Origin: Mycolicibacter senuensis
GTDB taxonomy: Bacteria > Actinomycetota > Actinomycetes > Mycobacteriales > Mycobacteriaceae
Assembly: GCF_002101885.1 (NCBI RefSeq)
Contig: NZ_LQPS01000046.1
Coordinates: forward strand, 1-64,000
DNA length: 64,000 bases
Direction: 5' to 3'
Below are positions 50,428 to 59,679 of this stretch, piece after piece. The position numbers were made by a program, and so were the translations under genes. Positions within the stretch are counted from its first letter, which is position 1; the number at the start of each line of letters is the position of its first letter. The notes beneath the pieces are model-generated. The model was not told the DNA's origin. It did no database searches and saw only the letters and a program-made list of their open reading frames with translations.

Positions 50428-51690
50428 ATGAACATCGACGACTTGATCCTGGTCAGCATCGACGATCACGTGGTGGAGCCGCCCGACATGTTCCTGCGCC
50501 ACGTACCGGCCAAATACAAGGACGAGGCGCCGATCGTCGTCACCGACGCTCACGGCGTCGACCAGTGGATGTATCAGGGCCGCCCGCAAGGCGTCAGTGG
50601 GCTCAACGCGGTGGTCTCCTGGCCCGCCGAGGAGTGGGGCCGCGACCCCGCCGGCTTCGCCGAGATGCGTCCCGGCGTCTACGACGTGCACGAACGGGTC
50701 CGTGACATGAGCCGCAACGGCATCCTGGCCTCGATGTGTTTCCCGACCTTCACCGGATTCTCCGCGCGGCACCTCAACATGACCCGCGAGGACGTCACCC
50801 TGGTGATGGTGTCGGCCTACAACGACTGGCACATCGACGAGTGGGCGGGCTCCTATCCGGGCCGGTTCATCCCGATCGCGATCCTGCCGACCTGGAACCC
50901 CGAGGCGATGTGCGCCGAGATCCGCCGCGTGGCCGCCAAGGGCTGCCGGGCGGTCACGATGCCCGAACTGCCGCACCTGGAGGGGCTGCCCAGCTACCAC
51001 GACGAGGAGTACTGGGGTCCGGTGTTCACCACGCTGTCCGAGACCGGTGTGGTGATGTGCCTGCACATCGGCACCGGCTTCGGGGCGATCAGCATGGCCC
51101 CCAACGCCCCCATCGACAACCTGATCATCCTGGCCACCCAGATCTCGGCGATGTGCGCCCAGGATCTGTTGTGGGGTCCGGCGATGCGCAACTACCCAGA
51201 TCTGAAGTTCGCGTTCTCCGAGGGCGGCATCGGCTGGATCCCGTTCTACCTGGACCGCAGCGACCGGCACTACACCAACCAGAAGTGGCTGCGTCGCGAC
51301 TTCGGCGACAAGCTGCCCTCTGACGTGTTCCGGGAGCACTCGCTGGCCTGCTACGTCACCGACAAGACGTCGCTGAAGCTGCGCCACGAGATCGGCATCG
51401 ACATCATCGCCTGGGAGTGCGACTACCCGCACTCGGACTGTTTTTGGCCGGACGCCCCCGAGCAGGTGCTCGCCGAACTGAACGCCGTCGGCGCCAGCGA
51501 CTCCGACATCAACAAGATCACCTGGGAGAACTCCTGCCGGTTCTTCGGCTGGGACCCGTTCGCAAGGACCCCGCGCGCGGAAGCCACGGTGGGGGCGCTG
51601 CGCGCCACCGCGACCGATGTGGACACCTCGATCCGGCCGCGCGCCGAGTGGGCGCGCCGGTTCGCGGAGAAGCAGCTGGCGCAAGCCTAG
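50428..51690 (+). CDS. Amidohydrolase_2 family metal-dependent hydrolase/decarboxylase
   Basis: 420 aa. The metal motif is VSIDDHVVEPPDMF, the mid-barrel His is in MCLHIGTGFG, and the terminal metal site WECDYPHSDCFWP has the Asp in a sequence unlike GSDWPH of the other family members. ACMSD-like fold. It is a different subgroup from the 11550/43202/61113 trio. TAGAGGC precedes the ATG. The following SDR gene begins after 41 nt that hold a small palindrome. Confidence 0.9.
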   Translation: MNIDDLILVSIDDHVVEPPDMFLRHVPAKYKDEAPIVVTDAHGVDQWMYQGRPQGVSGLNAVVSWPAEEWGRDPAGFAEMRPGVYDVHERVRDMSRNGILASMCFPTFTGFSARHLNMTREDVTLVMVSAYNDWHIDEWAGSYPGRFIPIAILPTWNPEAMCAEIRRVAAKGCRAVTMPELPHLEGLPSYHDEEYWGPVFTTLSETGVVMCLHIGTGFGAISMAPNAPIDNLIILATQISAMCAQDLLWGPAMRNYPDLKFAFSEGGIGWIPFYLDRSDRHYTNQKWLRRDFGDKLPSDVFREHSLACYVTDKTSLKLRHEIGIDIIAWECDYPHSDCFWPDAPEQVLAELNAVGASDSDINKITWENSCRFFGWDPFARTPRAEATVGALRATATDVDTSIRPRAEWARRFAEKQLAQA

Positions 51691-51701
51691 AATCTTGCCT
51701 G

Positions 51702-51717
51702 CGTCGATTATTCGACG
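51702..51717. promoter_or_regulatory. Short perfect palindrome before an SDR gene
   Basis: CGTCGA and TCGACG flank TTAT, 14 nt before the SDR GTG and 12 nt after the amidohydrolase stop. It could be an operator or a short mRNA hairpin. There is no T-run. Confidence 0.4.
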
Positions 51718-51731
51718 TATCGTTCGAAAAT

Positions 51732-52547
51732 GTGACGGTTGACGTTGGCAAGTACGGGCCGTGGGCGTTGATCGTCGGCGCCTCGGACGGGGTGGGTGCC
51801 GCGTTCGCTGAGGCGTTGGCCGCACGTGGTCTCAACGTCGTGCTCGTCGCGCGCCGGCAGCAGCTGCTCGACGAGGTGGCCGCCGGTATCGCGGAGCGGT
51901 ATGGCGTCCGAACCCGTACGGCGGCAGTCGATCTCGTAGAGCCGGGCGCGGCAGACATGCTGCTGCAGGCGGTGGATGGCCTGGCTATCGGCTTCCTGGT
52001 GTACTGCGCCGGCGCCGACCCCGACTTCAAACCCTTTCTGGCCAACACCATCTCGGCGGCCGAGTCGATGGTGCAGCGCAACTGCGTCGTGCCGATGCAG
52101 CTCTGCCATGCCCTGGCGCCGCAGATGGTGCAGCGCGGCGCGGGAGCCATCGTGATCCTGGGATCGGGCGCGGGATTCGTCGGCGGACCCAACATGGTGG
52201 CCTACGGCGCGTCCAAAGCCTTCGGCATGGTGTTCGCCGAGGCGCTCTGGAGCGAACTGCAGCACACCGGCGTCGACGTGATCGGACTGATCCTCGGCAA
52301 GACCGACACCCCGGCACTGCGCCGGCTGGAGTACGAACGCGGGCAGATCGCATCGATGGCGGACGTCCCGGCCGGGGCGGAGCCCGTCGAGCAGGTGGTG
52401 ACCGCGGCATTGGACAACCTCACCAACGGGCCCACGGTATATGTGGGTGACCAGGTCACCGGTGCGGCGCAACTGTTGGCCTCGCTGGGCCGCAACGAGT
52501 CGGTCGCATTCATGGCACAGGCGATCAACGCCGCAATGGGGAAGTGA
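51732..52547 (+). CDS. SDR-family oxidoreductase
   Basis: 271 aa. ALIVGASDGVGAAFAEAL (Rossmann), YCAGADP, Ser in ILGSGAGFVG and catalytic AYGASKAFGMVF are present. The C-terminus lacks the usual FabG VDGG end and continues into NAAMGK, as in classical SDRs that act on bulky alcohols. GTG start at 51732 with only a weak purine-rich site. First of seven closely packed genes that run to 58014. Confidence 0.88.
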   Translation: MTVDVGKYGPWALIVGASDGVGAAFAEALAARGLNVVLVARRQQLLDEVAAGIAERYGVRTRTAAVDLVEPGAADMLLQAVDGLAIGFLVYCAGADPDFKPFLANTISAAESMVQRNCVVPMQLCHALAPQMVQRGAGAIVILGSGAGFVGGPNMVAYGASKAFGMVFAEALWSELQHTGVDVIGLILGKTDTPALRRLEYERGQIASMADVPAGAEPVEQVVTAALDNLTNGPTVYVGDQVTGAAQLLASLGRNESVAFMAQAINAAMGK

Positions 52548-52554
52548 GGGAGTC

Positions 52555-53391
52555 ATGCCGAAGGTGTCGGTGATCACCGGAGCGGGCGGCATCGGGGTGG
52601 CCACGACGAAGGTCGTCGGTCGAGAGCACGCGCTGGTGCTCTGCGATGTCCGGCAAGACCGGCTGGATACCGCGGCGAGAACCCTTGACGCTCTCGGCAT
52701 CACCGCAGCAGTGGTCAGCTGCGACGTCACCGATCGCCTGGCCGTCGCCGAGCTGTTCGCCACCGCGGCCGCCATCGGGCCGATCACCTCGGTGATCCAC
52801 ACCGCGGGGGTCAGCCCGAGTATGGGCGACGCCGACTATGTCATGCGGACCAACGCGATCGGCACGCTCAACGTCAACGAGGCCTTCTATGGCGCCGCCG
52901 GCGAGGGATCGGCGATCGTCAACGTGGCATCGATGGCCGCGCATCTGCTGCCCGAGGAACTGATCCCGACCGGACAGTTCCCACTGGCCCTGGGCGACGC
53001 CGACGCGTTCCTGGCGGCCATGGCCGCGGTCTGCGAACCGATGCCGCAAGAGGTCCGTTCGGGTATCGCCTATGCGGTGAGCAAGGCGTTCGTGCGCTGG
53101 TACAGCAGTTCACAGGCCGAACGTTTCAACGGCCGCGGGCTGCGCATCGTCTCGATCTCACCGGGTTCGACCGACACCGAGATGGGGCGGCTGGAGGAAC
53201 AGGCCGGCGCCGGGGCGCTGGTCGTCGACGCCGCCGTCCCGCGCTGGGGCAAACCCGAAGAGATGGCGGCACTGCTCGCCTTCTGTGTCAGCGATGCGGC
53301 GGGCTACCTCACCGGCACCGACATCCTCAACGACGGCGGAGTCGTCGCCTCGGTGCGCGAGCGCGCCCGGATCGCCGCCGAAAACACCTGA
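52555..53391 (+). CDS. SDR-family oxidoreductase
   Basis: 278 aa. SVITGAGGIGVATTKVV, HTAGVSPSMGDADYV, Ser in NVASMAAHLL, a long insert (about 135-180) and catalytic AYAVSKAFVRWYSSS, ending TGTDILNDGG. The insert between the Ser strand and the Tyr helix is longer than in FabG and may close over a large substrate. GTGAGGGA precedes the ATG. It ends just before the IclR start, with a 1-nt gap. Confidence 0.88.
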   Translation: MPKVSVITGAGGIGVATTKVVGREHALVLCDVRQDRLDTAARTLDALGITAAVVSCDVTDRLAVAELFATAAAIGPITSVIHTAGVSPSMGDADYVMRTNAIGTLNVNEAFYGAAGEGSAIVNVASMAAHLLPEELIPTGQFPLALGDADAFLAAMAAVCEPMPQEVRSGIAYAVSKAFVRWYSSSQAERFNGRGLRIVSISPGSTDTEMGRLEEQAGAGALVVDAAVPRWGKPEEMAALLAFCVSDAAGYLTGTDILNDGGVVASVRERARIAAENT

Positions 53392-53392
53392 C

Positions 53393-54313
53393 ATGACCGC
53401 GCATAGCGACGAAGACGATCCCGCCCGTCCGGTTTCGTCGCCGCCTACCGAACGCGTCATCAGAATCCTGGAGCTGCTGGCGTCAGATCCCGAACGCGGC
53501 TTCTCGCTGTCGGAGATCGCGCGCATGCTCCGCATCAGCCACGGCACCTGCCATGCGATCGTCACCACGTTGGCCGCTCGGCAGTGGATCGTGCGGGATC
53601 GACGCTCGGGCAGTTACTCGTGGGGGCCCGCGCTCGCCGCGCTGGCCCGGCCCGTCAACAAACAGGCGTTCCGTCCGGAACTGCAGCGGCTCTCCGACGA
53701 TGTCGGCATGCAGGTCGTGCTGGGCACCCGGCAGGGGCCGACGGTGGTGGTCACCGACGCGGTCGGCGAGTCGCTCGCCGCGCTGCAGGTCAGCGTCGGC
53801 TTCCGGATGCCGATAGTGGCCCCGTTCTGCCGGGAGTTCGTCGCCGAGGCGGGGCCCCAGGTCAGAAAAGAGTGGGTGGGTGGCCTCGGCTCTCCTTCGC
53901 CGCGACTGCGCCGTCGGCTGGGTGCGGTGCTCGACGAGGTGCGCAACCGCGGCTACGCAATCGAACGGATGAGCCGCGAGTACGTCCGGGTGTACTCCGC
54001 GCTGCAGGCGCTGGCCGCTGAGGGACAGCCCGACGAGATCACCGCCCGACTCGCCAGCGCCTTCGCCGACCTGACGGTGGTCGACTACCTGCCCGGTGAG
54101 CTCGACAGCACCGAGCACCGGGTCGCCAACGTGGCCGCACCGATCCACGACGTGGATGGCACGGTCACCATGTCGGTGGGCGCCTCACCGTTCGCCACCA
54201 TGACACCGGCCGAAGTCAGCGACCTCGGTGCTGCTGTTCGGGAGACGGCGACACGCATCGAATCACTGTGGGTAGCAAGGGCCGATCCACCCATCGAAGG
54301 GGTAACGCCATGA
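53393..54313 (+). CDS. IclR-family transcriptional regulator
   Basis: 306 aa. The winged HTH is at about 20-75: RVIRILELLASDPERGFSLS and SEIARMLRISHGTCHAIVTTL. The C-terminal IclR ligand domain has VGFRMPIVAPFCREF and a TMSVGAS block. It lies inside the SDR/SnoaL/epimerase/FadE unit with overlapping ends on the 3' side, so it is cotranscribed with probable targets. The ligand is likely an aromatic or carboxylic pathway metabolite. Confidence 0.9.
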   Translation: MTAHSDEDDPARPVSSPPTERVIRILELLASDPERGFSLSEIARMLRISHGTCHAIVTTLAARQWIVRDRRSGSYSWGPALAALARPVNKQAFRPELQRLSDDVGMQVVLGTRQGPTVVVTDAVGESLAALQVSVGFRMPIVAPFCREFVAEAGPQVRKEWVGGLGSPSPRLRRRLGAVLDEVRNRGYAIERMSREYVRVYSALQALAAEGQPDEITARLASAFADLTVVDYLPGELDSTEHRVANVAAPIHDVDGTVTMSVGASPFATMTPAEVSDLGAAVRETATRIESLWVARADPPIEGVTP

Positions 54314-54747
54314 CTGACGATGCCGCTGCGAAAGCCGATATCAGCGAGGTTCTGTTGCGGTACGCGACCGCGATCGATACCAAGGATTGGGGGCTGTTCC
54401 GCTCCTGCTTCACCCACGACGTCGACGCCGACTACGGCGAGATCGGGAAGTGGTCCGACGCCGACTCGATCACCGAATTCATGACCGCGGTCCACGAGGC
54501 GATGAGCGACACCAAACACATGCTGCACAACATGGTCATCGAGGTCGACGGCGGACACGCCACCGCGGTGACCTACGTGCATACGGTGCAGGCTCTGGCC
54601 GCCGATCCCAAACAGTGGGTTGATGCGGTCGGCCAATACCGTGACGAACTACTACTGACGCCGGACGGCTGGCGCATCTCGCGGCGGCACTTCACTCAGA
54701 CGCGCCTATTGAGCAGCTTCGAACTTCGTGGGGTTCAAGGTAAGTGA
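54310..54747 (+). CDS. SnoaL-like (NTF2-fold) protein
   Basis: 145 aa. The pattern LLRYATAIDTKDWGLFRSCF...DVDADY is typical of SnoaL_4 proteins, followed by KHMLHNMVIEVDGGHATAVTYV and WRISRRHFTQTR. The fold covers dehydratases, isomerases and hydrolases; the catalytic His/Asp set is not defined here. ATG overlapping the IclR stop. A paralogue lies at 59672. Confidence 0.85.
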   Translation: MTDDAAAKADISEVLLRYATAIDTKDWGLFRSCFTHDVDADYGEIGKWSDADSITEFMTAVHEAMSDTKHMLHNMVIEVDGGHATAVTYVHTVQALAADPKQWVDAVGQYRDELLLTPDGWRISRRHFTQTRLLSSFELRGVQGK

Positions 54748-54781
54748 TCCCCCAGGGCCGGAACTGGCAGCGGCGCGAATC

Positions 54782-55792
54782 ATGGTGAAAAAGAAATTGG
54801 TGATCGGAGCCAGCGGGTTTCTCGGCTCCCACGTCACCCGGCAACTCGTCGACGCCGGCGACGACGTTCGGGTCCTGATCCGCGCCACCAGCTCGACACG
54901 TGCGATCGACGGCCTCGATGTCGAGGTCCGGCGCGGTGACATCTTCGACCAGGACGCCGTGCGCTCGGCGATGAGCGGTTGCGATGTCGTCTACTACTGC
55001 GTCGTCGATGCGCGGGCGTGGCTGAGCGATCCGGAACCGTTGTACCGCACCAACGTCGACGGCCTGCGCCATGTCCTCGACGTTGCGGCCGGCGCGGCAC
55101 TGGACCGGTTCGTGTTCACCAGTTCGATCGGAACCATCGGCCGGGTCGGTCACGGTCTGGCCGATGAGCGCACCGCGCACAACTGGCTCGACTCCGGTGG
55201 GGACTACATCCGAAGCCGGGTTGCGGCGGAGAACCTGGTGCTGGGCTACCACCGGGACAACGGCCTGCCGGCGGTGGCGATGTGTGTCGCCAACACCTAT
55301 GGCTCCGGCGATTGGCAGCCCACCCCGCACGGCGGGCTGGTCGCCGCTGCCGTCCGCGGGAAGCTGCCCTTCTACATCTCCGGTGCGCAAGCCGAGGTCG
55401 TCGGCGTCGATGATGCGGCTCGCGCCCTGATTTTGGCCGGGCAACGCGGCAGGCCCGGTGAACGCTACATCGTGGCCGAACGGTTCATGAGCGCTCGCGA
55501 TATCTACCGGACGGCATGCGCCGCGGTCGATGTCGAGCCACCGAGGTTGGGTGTGCCGGTCGCGGTGATGTCGGTCCTGGGACGTCTCGCGCAGTTCGCG
55601 GCGCGGCTGCGGCGGCGCGACACCGCACTCACCCCGCTGTCGATACGGCTGATGCACATCATGTCGCCGATGAGTCACGACAAGGCCGTCCGGGAACTCG
55701 GCTGGGAGCCCCGGCCGGCCACCGAGGCACTGGCCCAAGCCGCCGACTTTTTTCGCAGCTGGCGGCGCGCGAGGAATCAGGAGAGCTCGTGA
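54782..55792 (+). CDS. NAD-dependent epimerase/3-beta-HSD-like oxidoreductase
   Basis: 336 aa from the ATG at 54782; an in-frame GTG at 54728 would overlap SnoaL. LVIGASGFLGSHVTRQLVDAG (extended-SDR Rossmann), VFTSSIGTIG and the active-site helix DYIRSRVAAENLVLGYH are seen. The usual YxxxK reads YxxxR, so the catalytic Lys is replaced by Arg. A C-terminal hydrophobic segment near GVPVAVMSVLGRLAQFAARL resembles 3-beta-hydroxysteroid dehydrogenase relatives. Its TGA overlaps the GTG of the FadE34-like gene. Confidence 0.85.
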   Translation: MVKKKLVIGASGFLGSHVTRQLVDAGDDVRVLIRATSSTRAIDGLDVEVRRGDIFDQDAVRSAMSGCDVVYYCVVDARAWLSDPEPLYRTNVDGLRHVLDVAAGAALDRFVFTSSIGTIGRVGHGLADERTAHNWLDSGGDYIRSRVAAENLVLGYHRDNGLPAVAMCVANTYGSGDWQPTPHGGLVAAAVRGKLPFYISGAQAEVVGVDDAARALILAGQRGRPGERYIVAERFMSARDIYRTACAAVDVEPPRLGVPVAVMSVLGRLAQFAARLRRRDTALTPLSIRLMHIMSPMSHDKAVRELGWEPRPATEALAQAADFFRSWRRARNQESS

Positions 55793-58014
55793 GCGTGGCA
55801 CTCACCGTTGAGCAGCGGGAACTCGGCGAATCACTGCGGCGATTCGTCGCCCGGCATGCGCCGATCGCCGACACCCGCAACGCTTTCGATTCGCTGGCGG
55901 CAGGGGAGCTGCCGGGGTGGTGGCCGGAGCTGGTGGCCAACGGCTTTCACGCCATCCACCTGCCCGAGTCGTCCGGCGGGCAGGGCGGAGGTCTGCTGGA
56001 CGCCGCCTGTGTGCTGGAGGCCGCCGGAAAAGCGTCCCTGCCGGGGCCGCTGCTGGCGACGGTCACTGCGGGCGCGGTCGGGCTGCTGGCCGACGAGACA
56101 CCCGCCCGCGAGGCGTTTCTGGGCGCCTTGTCATCGGGTGCGCCGGCGACTGTGCTGCTGCCGCAGTACGCGACGCTCACCGCGCATCCGACCGGCGATG
56201 GATGGCTGATCGACGGTGCCGCCGAACTGCTCTCGGGCGCCTGTTCGGCGCGGCTCGCGCTGGTCTGCGCCGAGCTTGCCGACGGTACGCCGATCTGGCT
56301 GGCCGTAGACATGTCCCGGCCGGAAGTGGCGGTCCGGCCGGCCGCGGGCACCGATCTGCTCACCGACGTGGGAACAATTACGTTTACCGGCTACCCCGTG
56401 GCGGCGGCCGACGTCGTGCCCGGTATCGACCCCAGCCGCGCCGAATGGCTCACCGTCGGGCTCGCCGCGGCGGTATCCGCAGGTATCGCCGGATGGTGCG
56501 TCCAGGCGGCCACCCAACATCTGCGCACCCGCGAACAGTTCGGCAAGCCGATCGGGACATTCCAGGCGCTGCAACACCAAGCGGCCATGCTGCTGGTGAA
56601 CAGCGAACTGGCCAGCGCCGCCGCCTGGGACGCCGTTCGCGCGGCCTCCGACGACGCCGAACAGCATGAGATGGCGGCCGCCGCTGCGGCGCTGACCGCC
56701 ATCGCGCCGTGCCCGGACGCCGTCCTGGACACCCTGACCATGTTCGGTGCCATCGGATTCACCTGGGAACACGACCTGCACCTGTACTGGCGCCGCGCCA
56801 CCAGCATCGCCGCATCGATCGGCGCCGCCACCGGTTGGGCGCGGCGCCTCGGCGAGCTCACGACCACGCGGCAGCGGGACTTCACCGTCGATCTCGGGGG
56901 CGCCGAAGCCGAGTTCCGGGCGGAGATCGCCGCGACACTCGATGCCGCGAGTTCGCTGCGCAACGACGGACCCGGACGGCAAGGCGACTACCCGCACTTC
57001 GAAACAGGTCCGCAGCGAACCCTGATCGCCGAAGCCGGGCTCATCGCGCCGCACTGGCCGGCGCCGTGGGGTATCGACGCCACCCCGTTGCAGCAGCTCA
57101 TCATCGTCGAGGAGTTCGCCAACCGCCCTGCCCTGGTGCGGCCGTCGCTGGGCATCGCCGAATGGATCCTGCCGTCGCTACTGCGGGCAGCGCCGGATGC
57201 CCTGCAGCAGCAGCTGATTCCGCCTACCCAGCGCGGTGAGCTGGCTTGGTGCCAGCTCTTCAGCGAACCCGGAGCCGGATCCGACCTGGCGTCGCTGACC
57301 ACCCGGGCGGTTAAGGTCGACGGCGGCTGGCGCGTCAACGGACACAAGATCTGGACATCATGTGCGCAACGCGCCGACTACGGCGCACTGCTGGCCCGCA
57401 CTGACCCCGACGCCGCCAAACACCGCGGTATCGGCTACTTCATCGTGGACATGCGCTCGCCAGGGATCGAAGTCCAGCCGATCGTGCAGGTCACCGGCGA
57501 CTCCGAGTTCAACGAGGTCTTCCTCACCGACGTCTTCGTCCCCGATGACATGCTGCTCGGCGAGCCCACCGGTGGCTGGCAGCTGGCGCTTGCCACCATG
57601 GCCGAAGAACGTTCCGCGATCAGCGGATACGTCGAGAACGACCGAGCCGTTGCGCTGCGGCGGATCGCCGCCACCCCGGGCCGGCAGTGCGACGACGCGG
57701 CTCGGGCGCTGGGCGAGCTCGACGCCTACACCAACGCCATCAAGGCGCTCGGCGTACGCGAGACCATCAGGCTGCTGGACGGGCAGGGCCTGGGGGCGGC
57801 GTCAAGCATCGCCAAGGTGGCGATGAACGTCCTGCTGCGCCGCACCTTCCGGGCCACCCTGGCCATTGCCGGGCGGCTGGCGATGACCACCGACTCCGAC
57901 CCGGCCGTCGTCGAACCGTACCTGCTGTCGCCGGCCGAGCTGATCGGCGGCGGCACCAACGAGATCCAGCTGAATGTCATCGCCCAGATGATCCTCGGCC
58001 TGCCCCGCAAGTGA
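55789..58014 (+). CDS. Double-length (FadE34-like) acyl-CoA dehydrogenase
   Basis: 741 aa: two acyl-CoA dehydrogenase modules in one chain. Module 1 (about 1-370) ends with TLTMFGAIGFTWEHDLHLYW, the partner-subunit type. Module 2 (about 385-741) has FSEPGAGSDLASLTTRA, GHKIWTSCAQRADY and GGGTNEIQLNVIAQMILGLP, the FAD-binding type. This is the architecture of mycobacterial FadE34, a fused alpha/beta enzyme acting on sterol side-chain thioesters. The Ltp-type thiolase and DUF35 gene directly downstream extend the parallel. GTG start overlapping the epimerase stop, with AGGAGAG upstream. Confidence 0.93.
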   Translation: MSVALTVEQRELGESLRRFVARHAPIADTRNAFDSLAAGELPGWWPELVANGFHAIHLPESSGGQGGGLLDAACVLEAAGKASLPGPLLATVTAGAVGLLADETPAREAFLGALSSGAPATVLLPQYATLTAHPTGDGWLIDGAAELLSGACSARLALVCAELADGTPIWLAVDMSRPEVAVRPAAGTDLLTDVGTITFTGYPVAAADVVPGIDPSRAEWLTVGLAAAVSAGIAGWCVQAATQHLRTREQFGKPIGTFQALQHQAAMLLVNSELASAAAWDAVRAASDDAEQHEMAAAAAALTAIAPCPDAVLDTLTMFGAIGFTWEHDLHLYWRRATSIAASIGAATGWARRLGELTTTRQRDFTVDLGGAEAEFRAEIAATLDAASSLRNDGPGRQGDYPHFETGPQRTLIAEAGLIAPHWPAPWGIDATPLQQLIIVEEFANRPALVRPSLGIAEWILPSLLRAAPDALQQQLIPPTQRGELAWCQLFSEPGAGSDLASLTTRAVKVDGGWRVNGHKIWTSCAQRADYGALLARTDPDAAKHRGIGYFIVDMRSPGIEVQPIVQVTGDSEFNEVFLTDVFVPDDMLLGEPTGGWQLALATMAEERSAISGYVENDRAVALRRIAATPGRQCDDAARALGELDAYTNAIKALGVRETIRLLDGQGLGAASSIAKVAMNVLLRRTFRATLAIAGRLAMTTDSDPAVVEPYLLSPAELIGGGTNEIQLNVIAQMILGLPRK

Positions 58015-58041
58015 CTGCCGATCGGAGATAGAGGACAACAC

Positions 58042-59250
58042 ATGGGATTACGTGGAGAGGCCGCGATCGTCGGCTACGTCGAGCTGCCACCCGAGCGGAT
58101 GAACAAAGCCACCCCGGCCCCGTTCACGCTCGAGCAATGGGCCGAGCTGAGCGCGGACGCACTTGCCGACGCAGGGCTGTCAGGTGAACTCGTCAACGGC
58201 ATCGTCACCTCGCACCTGGGCGAGTCGGAGATCTTCGTCCCGTCCACCATCGCCGAATACCTGGGAGTGCCGGCACGATTCGCCGAGATCGTCGACCTGG
58301 GCGGTGCCAGTGCCGCTGCGATGGTGTGGCGGGCGGCGGCGGCAATCGAACTGGGGATCTGCGATGTGGTGCTGTGCGCGTTGCCGGCCCGCTACATCAC
58401 CCCGATGTCGGAGCGCAAACCCAAGCCGCTGGTCGACGCGATGTTCTTCGGCTCATCGAGCAACCAATACGGTTCTCCCCAGGCGGAGTTCGAGATCCCC
58501 TACGGCAACCTCGGCCAGAACGGCCCCTACGGGCAGGTGGCCACCCGCTACGGGGCGGTCTACGGCTACGACGAACGGGCGATGGCCAAATTGGTCGTCG
58601 ATCAGCGTGTCAACGCCAACCATACCGACGGTGCGATCTGGCGCGACACACCGCTGACCGTGGAGGACGTACTGGCCAGCCCGGTGATCGCCGACCCGCT
58701 GCACATGCTCGAGATCGTGATGCCCTGCGTCGGCGGTGCCGCCGTGGTCATCGCCTCGGCCGACATTGCCAAACGAGCCCGGAACCGCCCGGTGTGGGTC
58801 AAGGGCTTCGGCGAACACGTGCCGTTCAAAACCCCGACCTACGCTGCGGACCTGCTGGCGACCCCGATCCGTGAGGCTGCCGACACCGCCTTCGCCATGA
58901 CGGATCTGACCCGCGCGGACATGGACATGGTCTCCATCTACGACTGCTACACGATCACCGTGCTGCTGTCGCTGGAAGACGCCGGCTTCTGTGAGAAGGG
59001 CAAAGGCATGCAGTTCATCACCGACCACGACCTGACCTTCCGCGGTGACTTCCCGCTCAACACCGCCGGTGGCCAACTCGGATTCGGCCAGGCCGGCCTG
59101 GCCGGTGGCATGCACCACGTCTGTGACGCGACTCGCCAGATCATGGGCCGGGCCGGTGCCGCCCAGGTTGCCGACTGCAACCGGGCCTTCGTCTCGGGCA
59201 ACGGCGGCATTCTGAGCGAACAGACCGCTCTCATCCTGGAAGGGGAATGA
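58042..59250 (+). CDS. Ltp2-like thiolase-fold lipid-transfer protein (retro-aldolase type)
   Basis: 402 aa. The thiolase fold is evident, but the nucleophile Cys is absent: the block reads DLGGASAAAMVWRAA. The C-terminal half has VSIYDCYTITVLLSLEDAGF, FPLNTAGGQLGFGQAG and SGNGGILSEQTALIL, as in Ltp2-type enzymes that use Tyr rather than Cys to release a ketone by retro-aldol cleavage with a DUF35 partner. The DUF35 gene begins 6 nt downstream. Following a FadE34-like gene, it could shorten a branched side chain (inference). Confidence 0.9.
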   Translation: MGLRGEAAIVGYVELPPERMNKATPAPFTLEQWAELSADALADAGLSGELVNGIVTSHLGESEIFVPSTIAEYLGVPARFAEIVDLGGASAAAMVWRAAAAIELGICDVVLCALPARYITPMSERKPKPLVDAMFFGSSSNQYGSPQAEFEIPYGNLGQNGPYGQVATRYGAVYGYDERAMAKLVVDQRVNANHTDGAIWRDTPLTVEDVLASPVIADPLHMLEIVMPCVGGAAVVIASADIAKRARNRPVWVKGFGEHVPFKTPTYAADLLATPIREAADTAFAMTDLTRADMDMVSIYDCYTITVLLSLEDAGFCEKGKGMQFITDHDLTFRGDFPLNTAGGQLGFGQAGLAGGMHHVCDATRQIMGRAGAAQVADCNRAFVSGNGGILSEQTALILEGE

Positions 59251-59256
59251 GCACCG

Positions 59257-59679
59257 ATGACCACCTTCGAACGCCCGATGCCGGTGAAGACGCCCACCAC
59301 CGCACCGTTCTGGGACGCGCTGGCGCAGCACCGCATCGTCATCCAGTATTCGCCGTCGACCGACAGCTATGTGTTCTATCCGAGGGTCCGGGCGCCGCGC
59401 ACCCTGGCCGACGACCTGGAATGGCGCGAGATCTCCGGGATGGGCACGCTGTACTCCTTCACGGTTGCTCGCCGGCCGGTCGGCATCCACTTCGCCGACG
59501 CGGTGCCGCAATTGGTGGCGATCGTCGAATGGGATGAAGGGCCGCGGTTCTCCACCGAGCTGGTCAACGTCGACCCCGCAGACCTGGTCGTCGGTATGCG
59601 GGTGCGGCCGGTGTTCTGCGATTACCCGGAGCGTGAGGTCACGATGCTGCGCTACGAACCGGCGGTAAACCATGACTGA
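59257..59679 (+). CDS. DUF35 OB-fold protein lacking the zinc ribbon
   Basis: 140 aa. The OB-fold part is typical: GMGTLYSFTVARRPVG, PQLVAIVEWDEGPRFST and VGMRVRPVFCDY. The N-terminal rubredoxin-like ribbon keeps its spacing (HRIVIQYSPSTDSYVFYPRV) but has none of the four Cys; only one Cys exists in the protein. It is the obligate-partner type for the upstream Ltp2-like protein, as in ChsH2 DUF35/Ltp2. Loss of zinc does not exclude function. It overlaps the SnoaL gene by 8 nt. Confidence 0.88.
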   Translation: MTTFERPMPVKTPTTAPFWDALAQHRIVIQYSPSTDSYVFYPRVRAPRTLADDLEWREISGMGTLYSFTVARRPVGIHFADAVPQLVAIVEWDEGPRFSTELVNVDPADLVVGMRVRPVFCDYPEREVTMLRYEPAVNHD

